A stretch of DNA of 38,521 nt from CAYTET01 sp964436975 (GTDB lineage Bacteria; Bacillota_I; Bacilli_A; Erysipelotrichales; Erysipelotrichaceae): the NCBI GenBank assembly GCA_964436975.1, contig CAYTET010000007.1, positions 1 through 38,521 of the forward strand. Direction: 5' to 3'. Shown piece after piece: positions 8,420 to 16,725 of the stretch; within the stretch, counting starts at the first letter, position 1, and each line of letters opens with the position of its first letter. The notes beneath the pieces were generated by a model. The model was given only the letters and a program-made list of their open reading frames with translations. It was not told the DNA's origin and searched no databases. A program made the position numbers and the translations under genes.

Positions 8420-9412
8420 ATGGGAATCAATATTTCAGGACGCAGTTTTCTGACTTTGCTGGACTATTCACCAGCCGAAATCGAGTATCTGCTTGATCTG
8501 GCGGCCGAGTTTAAGAGGATGAAGGCTGTCGGACAGCCCCACCGCTGGCTGGCCGGCCGCAATATGGTTCTGCTGTTTGAAAAGACATCGACCCGGACCC
8601 GCTGTGCTTTTGAAGTGGCCGGTCTGGATCTGGGAATGGGTGTTACTTATCTGGATCCCAATTCATCGCAGATGGGCAAAAAAGAATCGCTGGCCGACAC
8701 AGCCAAGGTGCTGGGCCGGATGTTTGATGCCATCGAATACCGCGGCTATGCCCAAAAGACGGTCGAAGATCTGGCTTTCTATTCCGGCGTGCCGGTATTC
8801 AACGGCCTGACTGATGATTTCCATCCTACCCAGATGCTGGCGGATATCATGACGATTCGGGAAAACTTCGGTCATATCAAGGGCATCAAGCTGGTTTTCA
8901 TGGGCGATGCCGGCAACAATGTCGGCAACTCCCTGATGGTTGTTGCCGCCAAGATGGGCATGCACTTTGTGGCCTGCGGACCGAAGGATCTGATGCCCAA
9001 GGATGATCTGATTGAAAGATGCCGGGCCGTTGCCGCTACTACCGGTGCCACCATTGAAATGAGTGAAGATGTGGCCAGTGCCTGTCAGAATGCCGATGTT
9101 ATCTATACCGATATCTGGCTGTCAATGGGCGAACCGGATGAGCTGTGGGCCAAGCGGATCAAGCTGCTCAGCCCTTACCAGGTCAGCAAAAAGGTGATGG
9201 GCTATGCCAAGCCCACCGCTATTTTCGAGCACTGCCTGCCTTCCTTCCATGATCTCAATACCACAACGGCCCAGAAGATTTATGAACAGTACGGGCTGAA
9301 GGAAATGGAAGTCTGTGATGATGTCTTTACTTCCGGCTGCTCCAAGGTATTTGACGAAGCCGAAAACAGAATGCATACCATCAAAGCGGTAATATACGCC
9401 GCCTTAAAGTAA
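8420..9412 (+). CDS. arcB: Ornithine carbamoyltransferase, catabolic context
   Basis: 330 residues. In this pathway it converts citrulline plus phosphate to ornithine and carbamoyl phosphate. The carbamoyl-phosphate site STRT (57-60) and the ornithine-site HCLP (271-274) are intact; the latter reads HCLPSFHD where HCLPAFHD is more usual. RBS AAGGAGA at 8406-8412. Sequence alone does not separate catabolic from anabolic enzymes; placement between arcA and arcC makes the catabolic role likely. Confidence 0.95.
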   Translation: MGINISGRSFLTLLDYSPAEIEYLLDLAAEFKRMKAVGQPHRWLAGRNMVLLFEKTSTRTRCAFEVAGLDLGMGVTYLDPNSSQMGKKESLADTAKVLGRMFDAIEYRGYAQKTVEDLAFYSGVPVFNGLTDDFHPTQMLADIMTIRENFGHIKGIKLVFMGDAGNNVGNSLMVVAAKMGMHFVACGPKDLMPKDDLIERCRAVAATTGATIEMSEDVASACQNADVIYTDIWLSMGEPDELWAKRIKLLSPYQVSKKVMGYAKPTAIFEHCLPSFHDLNTTTAQKIYEQYGLKEMEVCDDVFTSGCSKVFDEAENRMHTIKAVIYAALK

Positions 9413-9417
9413 CCGGT

Positions 9418-10356
9418 ATGAAAAGGCGCTTGGTAATAGCTTTGGGCGGCAATGCCCTGGGCAAAACGCCGGCGGAACAGCTGCAGCTGGTCCGCTCTAC
9501 GGCTGAAACAATCGTGGCCCTGGCCAGCCAGGGCAATGAGATAATCGTGACCCACGGCAACGGCCCGCAGGTCGGCATGATCAATCTGGCCATGGAATTT
9601 GCGGCGGCCAACGGCGCCGGCACGGCCCCGATGCCCTTTGCCGAATGCGGGGCGATGTCGCAGGGCTATATTGGCTATCATCTGCAGCAGGCCATCGGCT
9701 GTCAGCTCAGCCGGGCCGGTTTGAAAAGGCAGTGTGTCAGTGTCATCACCCAGGTTGTGGTTGATGCGGATGATCCGGCCTTTAGCCGGCCGACCAAGCC
9801 GGTTGGAATGTTCTATGACAAAAAACAGGCTTTGGCCCTGACCGGCCAGAACGGCTATACCTTTATGGAAGATGCCGGCCGGGGCTGGCGCCGGGTCGTC
9901 GCTTCACCTATGCCGCTGCGCATCGTCGAGCAGTCTTCAATTGAACAGCTTCTGGCGGACAATGACATTGTCATTGCGGCTGGCGGCGGGGGAATTCCGG
10001 TAGTCCAGACTTCGGACGGACTGCAGGGAGTGGCGGCCGTCATTGACAAGGATCTGACCAGCGCCCGGCTGGCCCTTGATATCGGAGCCGATATGCTGGT
10101 TATCCTGACAGCGGTGGACAGCGTCTGCCTTAATTACGGCAAGCCGGACTGCCAGCCGCTGGAATCGCTTAATGCGCTGCAGATCGAGCAGTATTCAGCC
10201 GAAGGCCAGTTCGCTGTCGGCAGCATGCTGCCCAAGGTTAAAGCCTGTCTGCAGTTTGTCAGCGGCAGCCGCAATGACGGCACCGCTCTGATTACTTCGC
10301 TTAACAAGGCTGAGCAGGCCTTGAAAGGACTGTGCGGCACCGTCATCACCCGCTAG
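9418..10356 (+). CDS. arcC: Carbamate kinase
   Basis: 312 residues, amino-acid kinase fold. It uses carbamoyl phosphate to make ATP, releasing CO2 and ammonia, the energy-yielding last step of the ADI pathway. Family blocks are visible: LGGNALG near residue 8, THGNGPQVG near 44, GGGGIPVV near 193, and DKDLTSARLA near 210. Starts 5 nt after the arcB stop with little RBS, so translation is probably coupled. No arginine/ornithine antiporter (arcD) is present nearby. Confidence 0.95.
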   Translation: MKRRLVIALGGNALGKTPAEQLQLVRSTAETIVALASQGNEIIVTHGNGPQVGMINLAMEFAAANGAGTAPMPFAECGAMSQGYIGYHLQQAIGCQLSRAGLKRQCVSVITQVVVDADDPAFSRPTKPVGMFYDKKQALALTGQNGYTFMEDAGRGWRRVVASPMPLRIVEQSSIEQLLADNDIVIAAGGGGIPVVQTSDGLQGVAAVIDKDLTSARLALDIGADMLVILTAVDSVCLNYGKPDCQPLESLNALQIEQYSAEGQFAVGSMLPKVKACLQFVSGSRNDGTALITSLNKAEQALKGLCGTVITR

Positions 10357-10382
10357 TTTGCTTAACAGGGGGAATTAACAAA

Positions 10383-11060
10383 ATGATTGATACAGTATTA
10401 TTCGATATGGACGGTGTGCTGATTGACTCCGAAAGCGTCAGTCTGGGCATGTGGAGCAAGGCCGCCGCTGTTTTAGGAGTTGACATGGACTTCAGCCTGT
10501 TCAAGTATCTGTGCGGCACCAAGGTCAGCCAGCTGCCGGCTTCCATAGTGGCAAAGCTGCCGCCCCAGGACCAGTTTGAGGCTGTCTACACCCTGCGCAA
10601 GCAGATGGAAAAGGACCGGACGGAGCCTTATAAGCTGATGCCGTATGTTGATCAGCTGCTGGCCTATCTGGCCAGCCAGAACATCAAGGCTTATCTTGTG
10701 ACTTCCACTGATCAGCAAAGGGCCACGGCCCGGCTGGCTCCTTACAATCTGCAGAACCGGCTGCAGGGCTATATGTTCGGCTCCATGGTGGAAAACCTGA
10801 AGCCGGAGCCGGATATCTACCTGCAGGCCATGGCGATGTTTAACGTTGATCCGAAAACAGCCATTGTAGTGGAAGATTCCGCCAACGGCGTTGTTTCGGC
10901 CTACCGGGCGGGTCTGACGGTTGTCGCCGTGCCGGATCAGTACAACATCGACGAACTGCAGCAGGCCGGATACTGCACAATCCGGTCCAGTCTGAAAGAG
11001 GTAATTGATTATATCAGCCAGCGCAATGGCCAGGAGGCAGGCGGGTATGCAGGTAATTGA
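10383..11060 (+). CDS. HAD-superfamily hydrolase, beta-phosphoglucomutase-like
   Basis: 225 residues. HAD motif I is DMDGVLID with nucleophile Asp8 and acid/base Asp10; motif II Thr/Ser lies in LVTSTD; motif IV is VVEDSANGV. A helical cap fills residues 15-85, as in subfamily IA (beta-phosphoglucomutase, phosphoglycolate phosphatase, sugar-phosphate phosphatases). Start at 10383 with AGGGGG RBS at 10368-10373. Its 3' end overlaps the glucose-6-phosphate isomerase gene by 14 nt, which favours a sugar-phosphate substrate. Mutase and phosphatase cannot be told apart by eye. Confidence 0.8.
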   Translation: MIDTVLFDMDGVLIDSESVSLGMWSKAAAVLGVDMDFSLFKYLCGTKVSQLPASIVAKLPPQDQFEAVYTLRKQMEKDRTEPYKLMPYVDQLLAYLASQNIKAYLVTSTDQQRATARLAPYNLQNRLQGYMFGSMVENLKPEPDIYLQAMAMFNVDPKTAIVVEDSANGVVSAYRAGLTVVAVPDQYNIDELQQAGYCTIRSSLKEVIDYISQRNGQEAGGYAGN

Positions 11061-11604
11061 TACAAATGTTTTTCTGGATTTGGAAAACGGTCTGCTGACC
11101 GGCCGGAATGTTGAACTGTACCGCAAGACATATAAGGAAATGGCTCCTTATTTTGATCATGCTGACAGCAGTATCGATGACCAGACAATCATGTATGAAG
11201 TCTATTCCGTTAAAGAGAAGAGCCCTGACAGCGGGGAGCTGGAATTCGGAGTCTCGGTGCTTAAGCCGGTGATCGTTTCCGGACAGGCCAACATGACCCG
11301 CGGCCATTTCCACAGCAACAGGGAATGCAGCGAATATTATTTCGGCCTGGCCGGCCAGGGTCTGCTGCTGCTGATGAACCAGCAGAATGAATGCTGGGCG
11401 GAAAAAGTCAGCCGGGGCAGTGTTCACCACATTTCCGGCAGCTGGGCCCACCGGCTCGTCAATACCGGCACCGTTGATTTAAAAGTCGGCTGCTGCTGGC
11501 CGGCGGCCAGCGGCCATGATTATGACAGCATTGTCCGCCAGCCTTTCCGCTGCCGCGTCTATCTGAAAGACGGCCAGGTGCAGCTTATTGAAGACCGCAA
11601 ATAA
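11047..11604 (+). CDS. pgi: Cupin-type glucose-6-phosphate isomerase
   Basis: 185 residues. Matches the cupin (archaeal-type) phosphoglucose isomerase family, a metal-dependent enzyme unrelated to the common PGI fold. The metal-binding signature is TRGHFH...E.Y: His87, His89 and Glu96, with a further His in the VHHISGSWAH segment. It interconverts glucose-6-phosphate and fructose-6-phosphate. The start at 11047 follows AGGAGG (11032-11037), lies inside the HAD gene, and indicates translational coupling. If the HAD protein is a beta-phosphoglucomutase, the pair would carry beta-glucose-1-phosphate into glycolysis. Confidence 0.82.
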   Translation: MQVIDTNVFLDLENGLLTGRNVELYRKTYKEMAPYFDHADSSIDDQTIMYEVYSVKEKSPDSGELEFGVSVLKPVIVSGQANMTRGHFHSNRECSEYYFGLAGQGLLLLMNQQNECWAEKVSRGSVHHISGSWAHRLVNTGTVDLKVGCCWPAASGHDYDSIVRQPFRCRVYLKDGQVQLIEDRK

Positions 11605-11631
11605 AAAAGAAGAGTGCCGCCGGCTGTTTAA

Positions 11632-11660
11632 TTGTATATCGGCCGGTTTTGTACTAGAAT
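11632..11660 (+). promoter_or_regulatory. Promoter of the K+ uptake operon
   Basis: TTGTAT (11632-11637), 17-nt spacer, TAGAAT (11655-11660). It leaves an untranslated leader of about 170 nt before the first RCK gene. Confidence 0.6.
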
Positions 11661-11835
11661 AGATAGGCTTTGAGGAGGTGACATCTGTTCCGGGCGGAAA
11701 AACAGCTTGGCAGTTGTGAGAAAGTGCGGAGCGGATTGGAAGTTATGGAATAGTTAAACCTGCTGGAAGTCCTTGAATAGAAGTTAAAAGCCGCATAGCG
11801 GCATTGGGGTTTTGAAGGGAGAAAATAACTATTTT
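11661..11835 (+). other. Long structured leader of the K+ uptake operon
   Basis: Between the promoter and the first RCK gene. Visible elements: a strong Shine-Dalgarno-like GAGGAGGTG (11672-11680) with no ATG behind it; a hairpin CUGUUCC/GGAA..ACAG around 11685-11705; and GCCGC-ATA-GCGGC at 11790-11802 just before GGGGTTTTG. A CTG-initiated frame of 22 codons (11685 to TAG at 11753) sits at a suitable distance from the Shine-Dalgarno. K+ transporter genes are often under c-di-AMP riboswitches (ydaO type), but I could not find that consensus here. It may be a cis-regulatory RNA or leader peptide of unknown class. Confidence 0.4.
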
Positions 11836-12288
11836 ATGCCAAAGGGTAAAAAATCTGATTATACGATCATTGTCGGCTGCGGCCGGCTGGGCGGCAGTCT
11901 GGCCAATGAACTGTCAGACAGCGGCGCCGATGTGCTGATGCTGGACAAGAGCGATTCTTCTTTTCGCAAACTGTCCTCGTCTTACGGCGGCCTGACTTTG
12001 GTCGGTGATGCCACGGATGTTTCAACATTAAAAGAAGCCGGTATTGAAAGGGCCAAAGTCATTGTCTCGGTGACTAATGACGACAACACCAATATCATGG
12101 TGGCCCAGATTGCCAAGGAGCTGTATCATGTTCCCCATGTGGTCTGCCGGCTGTACGATCCGGAAAGAGCATGTGTTTATCATGAGTTTGGCATCAATAC
12201 CATCTGCCCGGCTGTTATTTCGGCCAATGAAATAAGCCGGCTTTTAGGTGATGCGGTCTATCATCACAAGGAAGAGGAAAATATATGA
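11836..12288 (+). CDS. TrkA/KtrA-type RCK-N K+ transport regulator, no RCK-C domain
   Basis: 150 residues. A Rossmann RCK-N (TrkA-N) domain with the intact dinucleotide loop GCGRLG (14-19), an acidic residue after strand 2 (LDKSD), and GDATD near residue 58. Such domains gate TrkH/KtrB channels in response to nucleotides. There is no RCK-C domain; the protein stops after the Rossmann fold. ATG 11836 is chosen because homology begins there, although the RBS (AAGGGA) is about 15 nt upstream; a TTG at 11812 is the alternative. It overlaps the next gene as ATGA. Confidence 0.82.
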   Translation: MPKGKKSDYTIIVGCGRLGGSLANELSDSGADVLMLDKSDSSFRKLSSSYGGLTLVGDATDVSTLKEAGIERAKVIVSVTNDDNTNIMVAQIAKELYHVPHVVCRLYDPERACVYHEFGINTICPAVISANEISRLLGDAVYHHKEEENI

Positions 12289-12950
12289 AGACATCGGTAC
12301 TGCTGATCGGCGGTTTTGATATGGCCAAGGCCCTGGCCGTTTCCCTGCTTAAAAAGGGCTATAAGGTGACGGCGGTCTATCCCGATTACGAAGGCTGCAA
12401 GATGCTGGCTGATATCGACGGCCTGCATGTCATCAACGGTGACGGCACTAAGCCGTACATTCTTGATGAAGCCAATGCTTCCAGCATGGATATTGCCATC
12501 GCCCTGACAGAGAAGGATGCCGACAATCTGGTCATCTGCGAATTATGCAAGAAGAAGTTCGGCATCAGAAAAACGGTCTGCACGATTAAAAACGGCGAGA
12601 ATACCGCTTTTTTCCGGGCCATGGGCATTGACGCGGTGGTCTGCGCCACCAACGCCATTACCAGCATTATTGAAAGACAGGCTTTTGTTGATGAAATGGC
12701 CCGGCTCATTCCCATTGAAGAAGGCCGGCTTTCCATTGCGGAAATTCCTATCAGTGAAAATGCGCCGGTTGTCGGCAAGAAGCTGATGGAGATCAATCTG
12801 CCCCAGGAAGTAATTATCGGCTGTATAATGCGCCAGGATACCAATATAATTCCCCGCGGCGATACCATGATTCTGGCCGGGGATGTTCTGATTGTGCTGT
12901 CCAGCGCCCGCCAGGAAGTTACAGCCATTCAGGCTCTGACCGGACGGTAG
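12285..12950 (+). CDS. TrkA-type K+ transport regulator with RCK-N and RCK-C domains
   Basis: 221 residues. RCK-N spans about 1-135 and RCK-C about 140-221 (from the VDEMARLIP region through GDTMILAGDVLIVL). The Rossmann loop reads GGFDMA (9-14) instead of GxGxxG, so nucleotide binding may be weakened or lost. The preceding gene has the reverse situation: good loop, no RCK-C. The two proteins probably assemble together on the TrkH channel encoded next. Start overlaps the previous stop (ATGA). Confidence 0.85.
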   Translation: MKTSVLLIGGFDMAKALAVSLLKKGYKVTAVYPDYEGCKMLADIDGLHVINGDGTKPYILDEANASSMDIAIALTEKDADNLVICELCKKKFGIRKTVCTIKNGENTAFFRAMGIDAVVCATNAITSIIERQAFVDEMARLIPIEEGRLSIAEIPISENAPVVGKKLMEINLPQEVIIGCIMRQDTNIIPRGDTMILAGDVLIVLSSARQEVTAIQALTGR

Positions 12951-12954
12951 GAAT

Positions 12955-14424
12955 ATGAAGAAACGTTTAGCCAACTGCAACAACATCGGCAAGCTCACCG
13001 GTCTTGTCGGCCTGCTGCTCCTTGTTCCGCTTTTAGTTCTGCCCTTTTATCCGGACGAAGCTGATAACGCGGTTTATTTCATCATCCCGGCGGCTTTTTC
13101 GCTTATTATCGGCCTGCTGATCAGCGTGCTTTTCAAAAAGAGCGATAAGACAGCCAGCATTGAAGAACTGACGGCCCAAGGCAATCTGACCGTGCTGTAT
13201 ATCTGGATTTATGCCTGCCTGATCGGGGCCATGCCTTTTTTTCTATCCCACAGACTGACTTTTGTCCAGTCACTGTTTGAAGCAGTCAGCGGCTGGACCA
13301 CGACCGGTCTGTCGGTGGTGGATGTTTCCGATACGCCCCAGATCTTTCTGTTCTACCGCAGTTTCATGCAGTTCTGCGGCGGTCTGGGCTTTGTCATGGT
13401 GATGATTGCCTTTATCCAGGGCAAGCAGTTCATGGATCTTTATAATGCCGAAGGGCATCCGGATAAGATCATGCCCAACCTGCGGGAAACGGTGCAGGTG
13501 ATTTTCGTGGTTTATCTTGGCTGTCTGGTAGCCGGCACGGTGGCCTATGTCATCTGCGGCATGCCGGTGTTTGACAGCATTATCCATACCATGGGCGCCC
13601 TGTCGACCGGCGGCTTTTCCAACCGGGTCGACAGCATCGGAACGTACAACAGCGTTGCCATCGAAGGCGTCACCATTGTGCTGATGCTGATCGGCACCAC
13701 CAACTTTGCGGTGCTGCTGCTGATGCTGCGCCGCAAGTTCAAGCAGGCTTTCCGGACCAGCGAACTGAAGTTTCTGGGCGTCCTGCTGCTGATCTTTGTT
13801 CCGCTGACGGCCTTTTCACTGGCGACTAATCTGTATATGAGTCTGGGCGAGAGCTTCCGGCAGGCGCTGTTCAATATTGTTTCGGCGCTTTCAACGACCG
13901 GTTACTGCACCCTGTCTTATCAGAACTGGCCGGGACTGGCTTTAGGCGCCATGATTCTGATGATGCTGATCGGCGGCGGGCTGGGCTCGACAGCCGGCGG
14001 CATGAAGCTGACCCGGGTTCTGATTCTTCTGAAATCGGGCTGGAATACGGTTCGCAGCAAGCTGGTTTCCGAGCATGAAGTGACGACGCCTTATTACTAC
14101 CGGGTTCAGGGCAAAACCCCGATCACCGATTCGCTTGTCAAATCGACGTCCGGTTTTATCTGCTGCTATCTGGTTATTTATATTTTCGGTGCTTTAGCCA
14201 TTACGGTGACGGCCGGTGTGCCGCTGGCCGAGGGCATGTTTGAATTTGCCTCATCGCTTTCGACCGTCGGTCTGTCTATCGGCATAACCGGAACGACGAC
14301 CAATGCGGCCACTCTCATTGTCGAAATCTGCGGCATGTTTCTGGGCCGGCTGGAAATCTACATTGTGCTGACTGGCATCTATTCAGCTTTCCGGATGGCT
14401 TTCCGCAAGAGAAGCGCCGGCTGA
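12955..14424 (+). CDS. trkH: TrkH/KtrB-family K+ uptake channel subunit
   Basis: 489 residues, highly hydrophobic, with the four membrane-pore-membrane repeats of the Trk/Ktr/HKT superfamily. Each filter loop is recognisable: TTTGLS, STGGFS, STTGYC and STVGLS, each with the filter glycine. It lets K+ into the cell under control of the two RCK proteins encoded just upstream (4-nt gap). Length and N-terminal helices are nearer TrkH than the shorter KtrB. A strong terminator closes the operon. Confidence 0.92.
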   Translation: MKKRLANCNNIGKLTGLVGLLLLVPLLVLPFYPDEADNAVYFIIPAAFSLIIGLLISVLFKKSDKTASIEELTAQGNLTVLYIWIYACLIGAMPFFLSHRLTFVQSLFEAVSGWTTTGLSVVDVSDTPQIFLFYRSFMQFCGGLGFVMVMIAFIQGKQFMDLYNAEGHPDKIMPNLRETVQVIFVVYLGCLVAGTVAYVICGMPVFDSIIHTMGALSTGGFSNRVDSIGTYNSVAIEGVTIVLMLIGTTNFAVLLLMLRRKFKQAFRTSELKFLGVLLLIFVPLTAFSLATNLYMSLGESFRQALFNIVSALSTTGYCTLSYQNWPGLALGAMILMMLIGGGLGSTAGGMKLTRVLILLKSGWNTVRSKLVSEHEVTTPYYYRVQGKTPITDSLVKSTSGFICCYLVIYIFGALAITVTAGVPLAEGMFEFASSLSTVGLSIGITGTTTNAATLIVEICGMFLGRLEIYIVLTGIYSAFRMAFRKRSAG

Positions 14425-14447
14425 AATAATAAAATCATGTAATCAGG

Positions 14448-14482
14448 GCTCTGCGGCTGAAGAAATGCCGCAGAGCTTTTTT
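14448..14482 (+). terminator. Intrinsic terminator of the K+ uptake operon
   Basis: A 10-bp perfect stem, GCTCTGCGGC (14448-14457) with GCCGCAGAGC (14467-14476), 9-nt loop, followed by six T. Confidence 0.92.
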
Positions 14483-14557
14483 AAGGGCCGGGATATTGTC
14501 AAAGAAGCCGGCAAAGTTTAGAATAAGCGGGACAGCCGTTCCGCAATAAAAATAAAT

Positions 14558-14566
14558 TGCTATAAT
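14558..14566 (+). promoter_or_regulatory. Extended -10 promoter of the GGDEF gene
   Basis: TGC immediately before TATAAT (14561-14566). No clear -35. A small hairpin GCGGGAC/GTTCCGC (14527-14544) lies just upstream. The leader is about 45 nt and no obvious Shine-Dalgarno precedes the ATG at 14619. Confidence 0.5.
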
Positions 14567-14618
14567 CGGTTTACCTTTTTTTAATCGCTGGATCCGTGCA
14601 GCAGAACGACGCACCCAA

Positions 14619-16670
14619 ATGAACAAAACAATCTTGCTTATTGGTTCTAAACTTGAACAGCGCCTGGCTTTGGACCGGGTCTTTGACAGTGGCTGCCAGC
14701 TGGTGGCCGTCAGTGACGGCCGGCAGGCTGAAGACTGGCTCACCAGCCGGATTCCGGATTTTATCATCATTGATCCGGCCGGTCTGGATGACGGCGGCTT
14801 TGAACTGGTCAGCCTGCTGCAAAGCAATGACAGGTTCGCTCATGTTCCGGTGGTCTTCAGTGCCGCTGACAATCATCGGGAAAAAGCGCTGACCGGGCTG
14901 ATTGAAAAACAGCCGGCCGATACGGTGAACCCTTTGAAGGCTGACAGCCTGCCGCTGGCGGAGGCCACAGAAATAATCGATGCTTTCGCACCGGCCGTAT
15001 TAACGATCCGCTATCAGAATAGTTCTGCCGCTGATCTGGCCATCGGACAGCCGCCGGCGAGCTGCGGCTATGACAGGGATACTTTTATTAAGGGAGTTAC
15101 AGAGGAATCTTTTAATCTGGTCGATCCGGCAGACCGGCCTTTACGGCAGCGGCAGTGCGACCAGCTGGCTAAAGGCAATATTGAAAAGGCCGACCTTTCT
15201 TTCCGGCTGCTGACCAAAACCGGCCAAGCCGTCTGGATAGTTGAAAGGGTGCGCCGCTTCTCGTCCGAAGCGCAGAGCGGGTATATCGCGCTGTATCTTG
15301 ATGATACCGCCGCCCATATCCGGCAGGCGGAAAATGAAAAACTGCAGCGGCAGACGGATATTCTCCGTCTGGTGGCCGAGCATTCGGCCCGGCTTATTTA
15401 TTACTATGATTTTAAAAGCGGGATCATCAATGCGATGGATCCGGCGCACTGCCGGCAGCTTCACCAGGCTGTCCGCTATACCAATATGCCAACCAGCATC
15501 ATCGAAGCCGGCTACATTGCCCCGGACAGCCGGCAGGCCCTGATTGATTTCTTTGCCCTGATGAAGGCTGACTGTGACTACAGTGAAGTTAAAATCCATT
15601 CCCGGGACAGCCAGCAGCAGGAAGTCTGGCTGGATCTGCATTACTCGCTGCTGAAAGATGTGCGCCAGCAAAGCTACGGCGCGGTTATCTCGGTGGCCGA
15701 TATTACCAGTCAGCATCTGCGGGATCTGGCATATGCCCGCTATCTGCAGAATGTCAGCCGCAATGACAGTGAAGACATTCTCTATGTGGAAGCCGACATC
15801 AGCAATGATACCGTTGACAGCTGCGGCGGCCGGATGGCGGTGCAGCTGAAAAAGGAAAACCAGTCCGGCTACACCCGCCTTATGGCCGGACTGACGGCTT
15901 TATATCCTTCCGCTGATCCGAAAAAAGAAATAATAAGTTTTCTGGCCGCCAAAACCCTGCGGCAGGATTACCAGGCCGGCCGGCTCAAAAGCGAGCAGCA
16001 GTGGCAGATCAAAGCGGCTGACGGCAGTCTGCACTGGCTGGGGGCGGCCGTACAGATGATCACGGATCCCTATACAGCCAATATCAAAGCGTTTATTGTC
16101 ATCAGCGATATAACTTCCAGCAAGAAGGAAGAGCTGTCGGTCCGGCGGCAGGCTGAAACCGACGGGCTTACCGGCCTGTACAACCGGGTTACCGCCCAGG
16201 CCCTGATCAACCGGCTGCTGAACCAGCAAAACGCCACCGGCATGTTCATCATTGCCGATCTGGATAATCTTAAGCGCATCAATGACAGCTACGGTCATGA
16301 TTACGGTGACCGGGCCCTGGTGGCCCTGGCGGCCGCCATCAAAGGGCAGTTCAGGGATTCAGACATTGTGGCCCGGCTGGGCGGCGATGAATTTATTGCT
16401 TATCTGCCGGGCATGAAGGCGACAGCCACCCTGCAGAAAGCCGTCAGCCATCTGACAGTCCGGCTGAAAGAATTTGTCTGGCCGGCGGCGGCCGGTCATG
16501 ATGTTCTGTCGTGCAGTGTCGGAGCCGCCCGGTGCCGCCCGGGCGATGATTTCATTTCCCTGTACCAGCGGGCTGACCGGGCGCTATATTATGCCAAGGG
16601 CCGGGGCAAGCATAAACTGGCTGTTTATACCGCAGAAATGGAAAAAAAGTCCGGGCCGGCCGGTAAATGA
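14619..16670 (+). CDS. Diguanylate cyclase: receiver-like, PAS-type and GGDEF domains
   Basis: 683 residues. Residues 1-120 look like a response-regulator receiver: Asp52 in IIIDPAG fits the phospho-acceptor, but the usual acidic pair after strand 1 is replaced by Gly-Ser (IGSK), so phosphorylation is doubtful. About 130-500 holds PAS-like sensor segments joined by a helix around ENEKLQRQTD. The GGDEF domain (about 505-675) is intact: DGLTGLYNR, the active motif GGDEF at 588-592, and the inhibitory site RDSD at 579-582. It should make c-di-GMP from GTP with product inhibition. No membrane helices, so it senses a cytoplasmic signal. Monocistronic, with weak translation signals. Confidence 0.88.
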   Translation: MNKTILLIGSKLEQRLALDRVFDSGCQLVAVSDGRQAEDWLTSRIPDFIIIDPAGLDDGGFELVSLLQSNDRFAHVPVVFSAADNHREKALTGLIEKQPADTVNPLKADSLPLAEATEIIDAFAPAVLTIRYQNSSAADLAIGQPPASCGYDRDTFIKGVTEESFNLVDPADRPLRQRQCDQLAKGNIEKADLSFRLLTKTGQAVWIVERVRRFSSEAQSGYIALYLDDTAAHIRQAENEKLQRQTDILRLVAEHSARLIYYYDFKSGIINAMDPAHCRQLHQAVRYTNMPTSIIEAGYIAPDSRQALIDFFALMKADCDYSEVKIHSRDSQQQEVWLDLHYSLLKDVRQQSYGAVISVADITSQHLRDLAYARYLQNVSRNDSEDILYVEADISNDTVDSCGGRMAVQLKKENQSGYTRLMAGLTALYPSADPKKEIISFLAAKTLRQDYQAGRLKSEQQWQIKAADGSLHWLGAAVQMITDPYTANIKAFIVISDITSSKKEELSVRRQAETDGLTGLYNRVTAQALINRLLNQQNATGMFIIADLDNLKRINDSYGHDYGDRALVALAAAIKGQFRDSDIVARLGGDEFIAYLPGMKATATLQKAVSHLTVRLKEFVWPAAAGHDVLSCSVGAARCRPGDDFISLYQRADRALYYAKGRGKHKLAVYTAEMEKKSGPAGK

Positions 16671-16693
16671 TGTCCTGACAGGGCCAACGGGTT

Positions 16694-16699
16694 TATAAT
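16694..16699 (+). promoter_or_regulatory. -10 element upstream of the MalY/PatB gene
   Basis: TATAAT 26 nt before the start. The nearest TTGACA-like box (CTGACA, 16675-16680) is only 13 nt away, so the -35 is uncertain. Confidence 0.45.
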
Positions 16700-16725
16700 T
16701 AGAAAAATAAGTAAAGGAGACTGCA

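Noticed and set aside
11661..11835. c-di-AMP (ydaO) riboswitch before the K+ genes
   Set aside because: Expected from context, but the conserved GGGGAACC-type core and 3' CCGAACCCGUCAGC-type block are not present.
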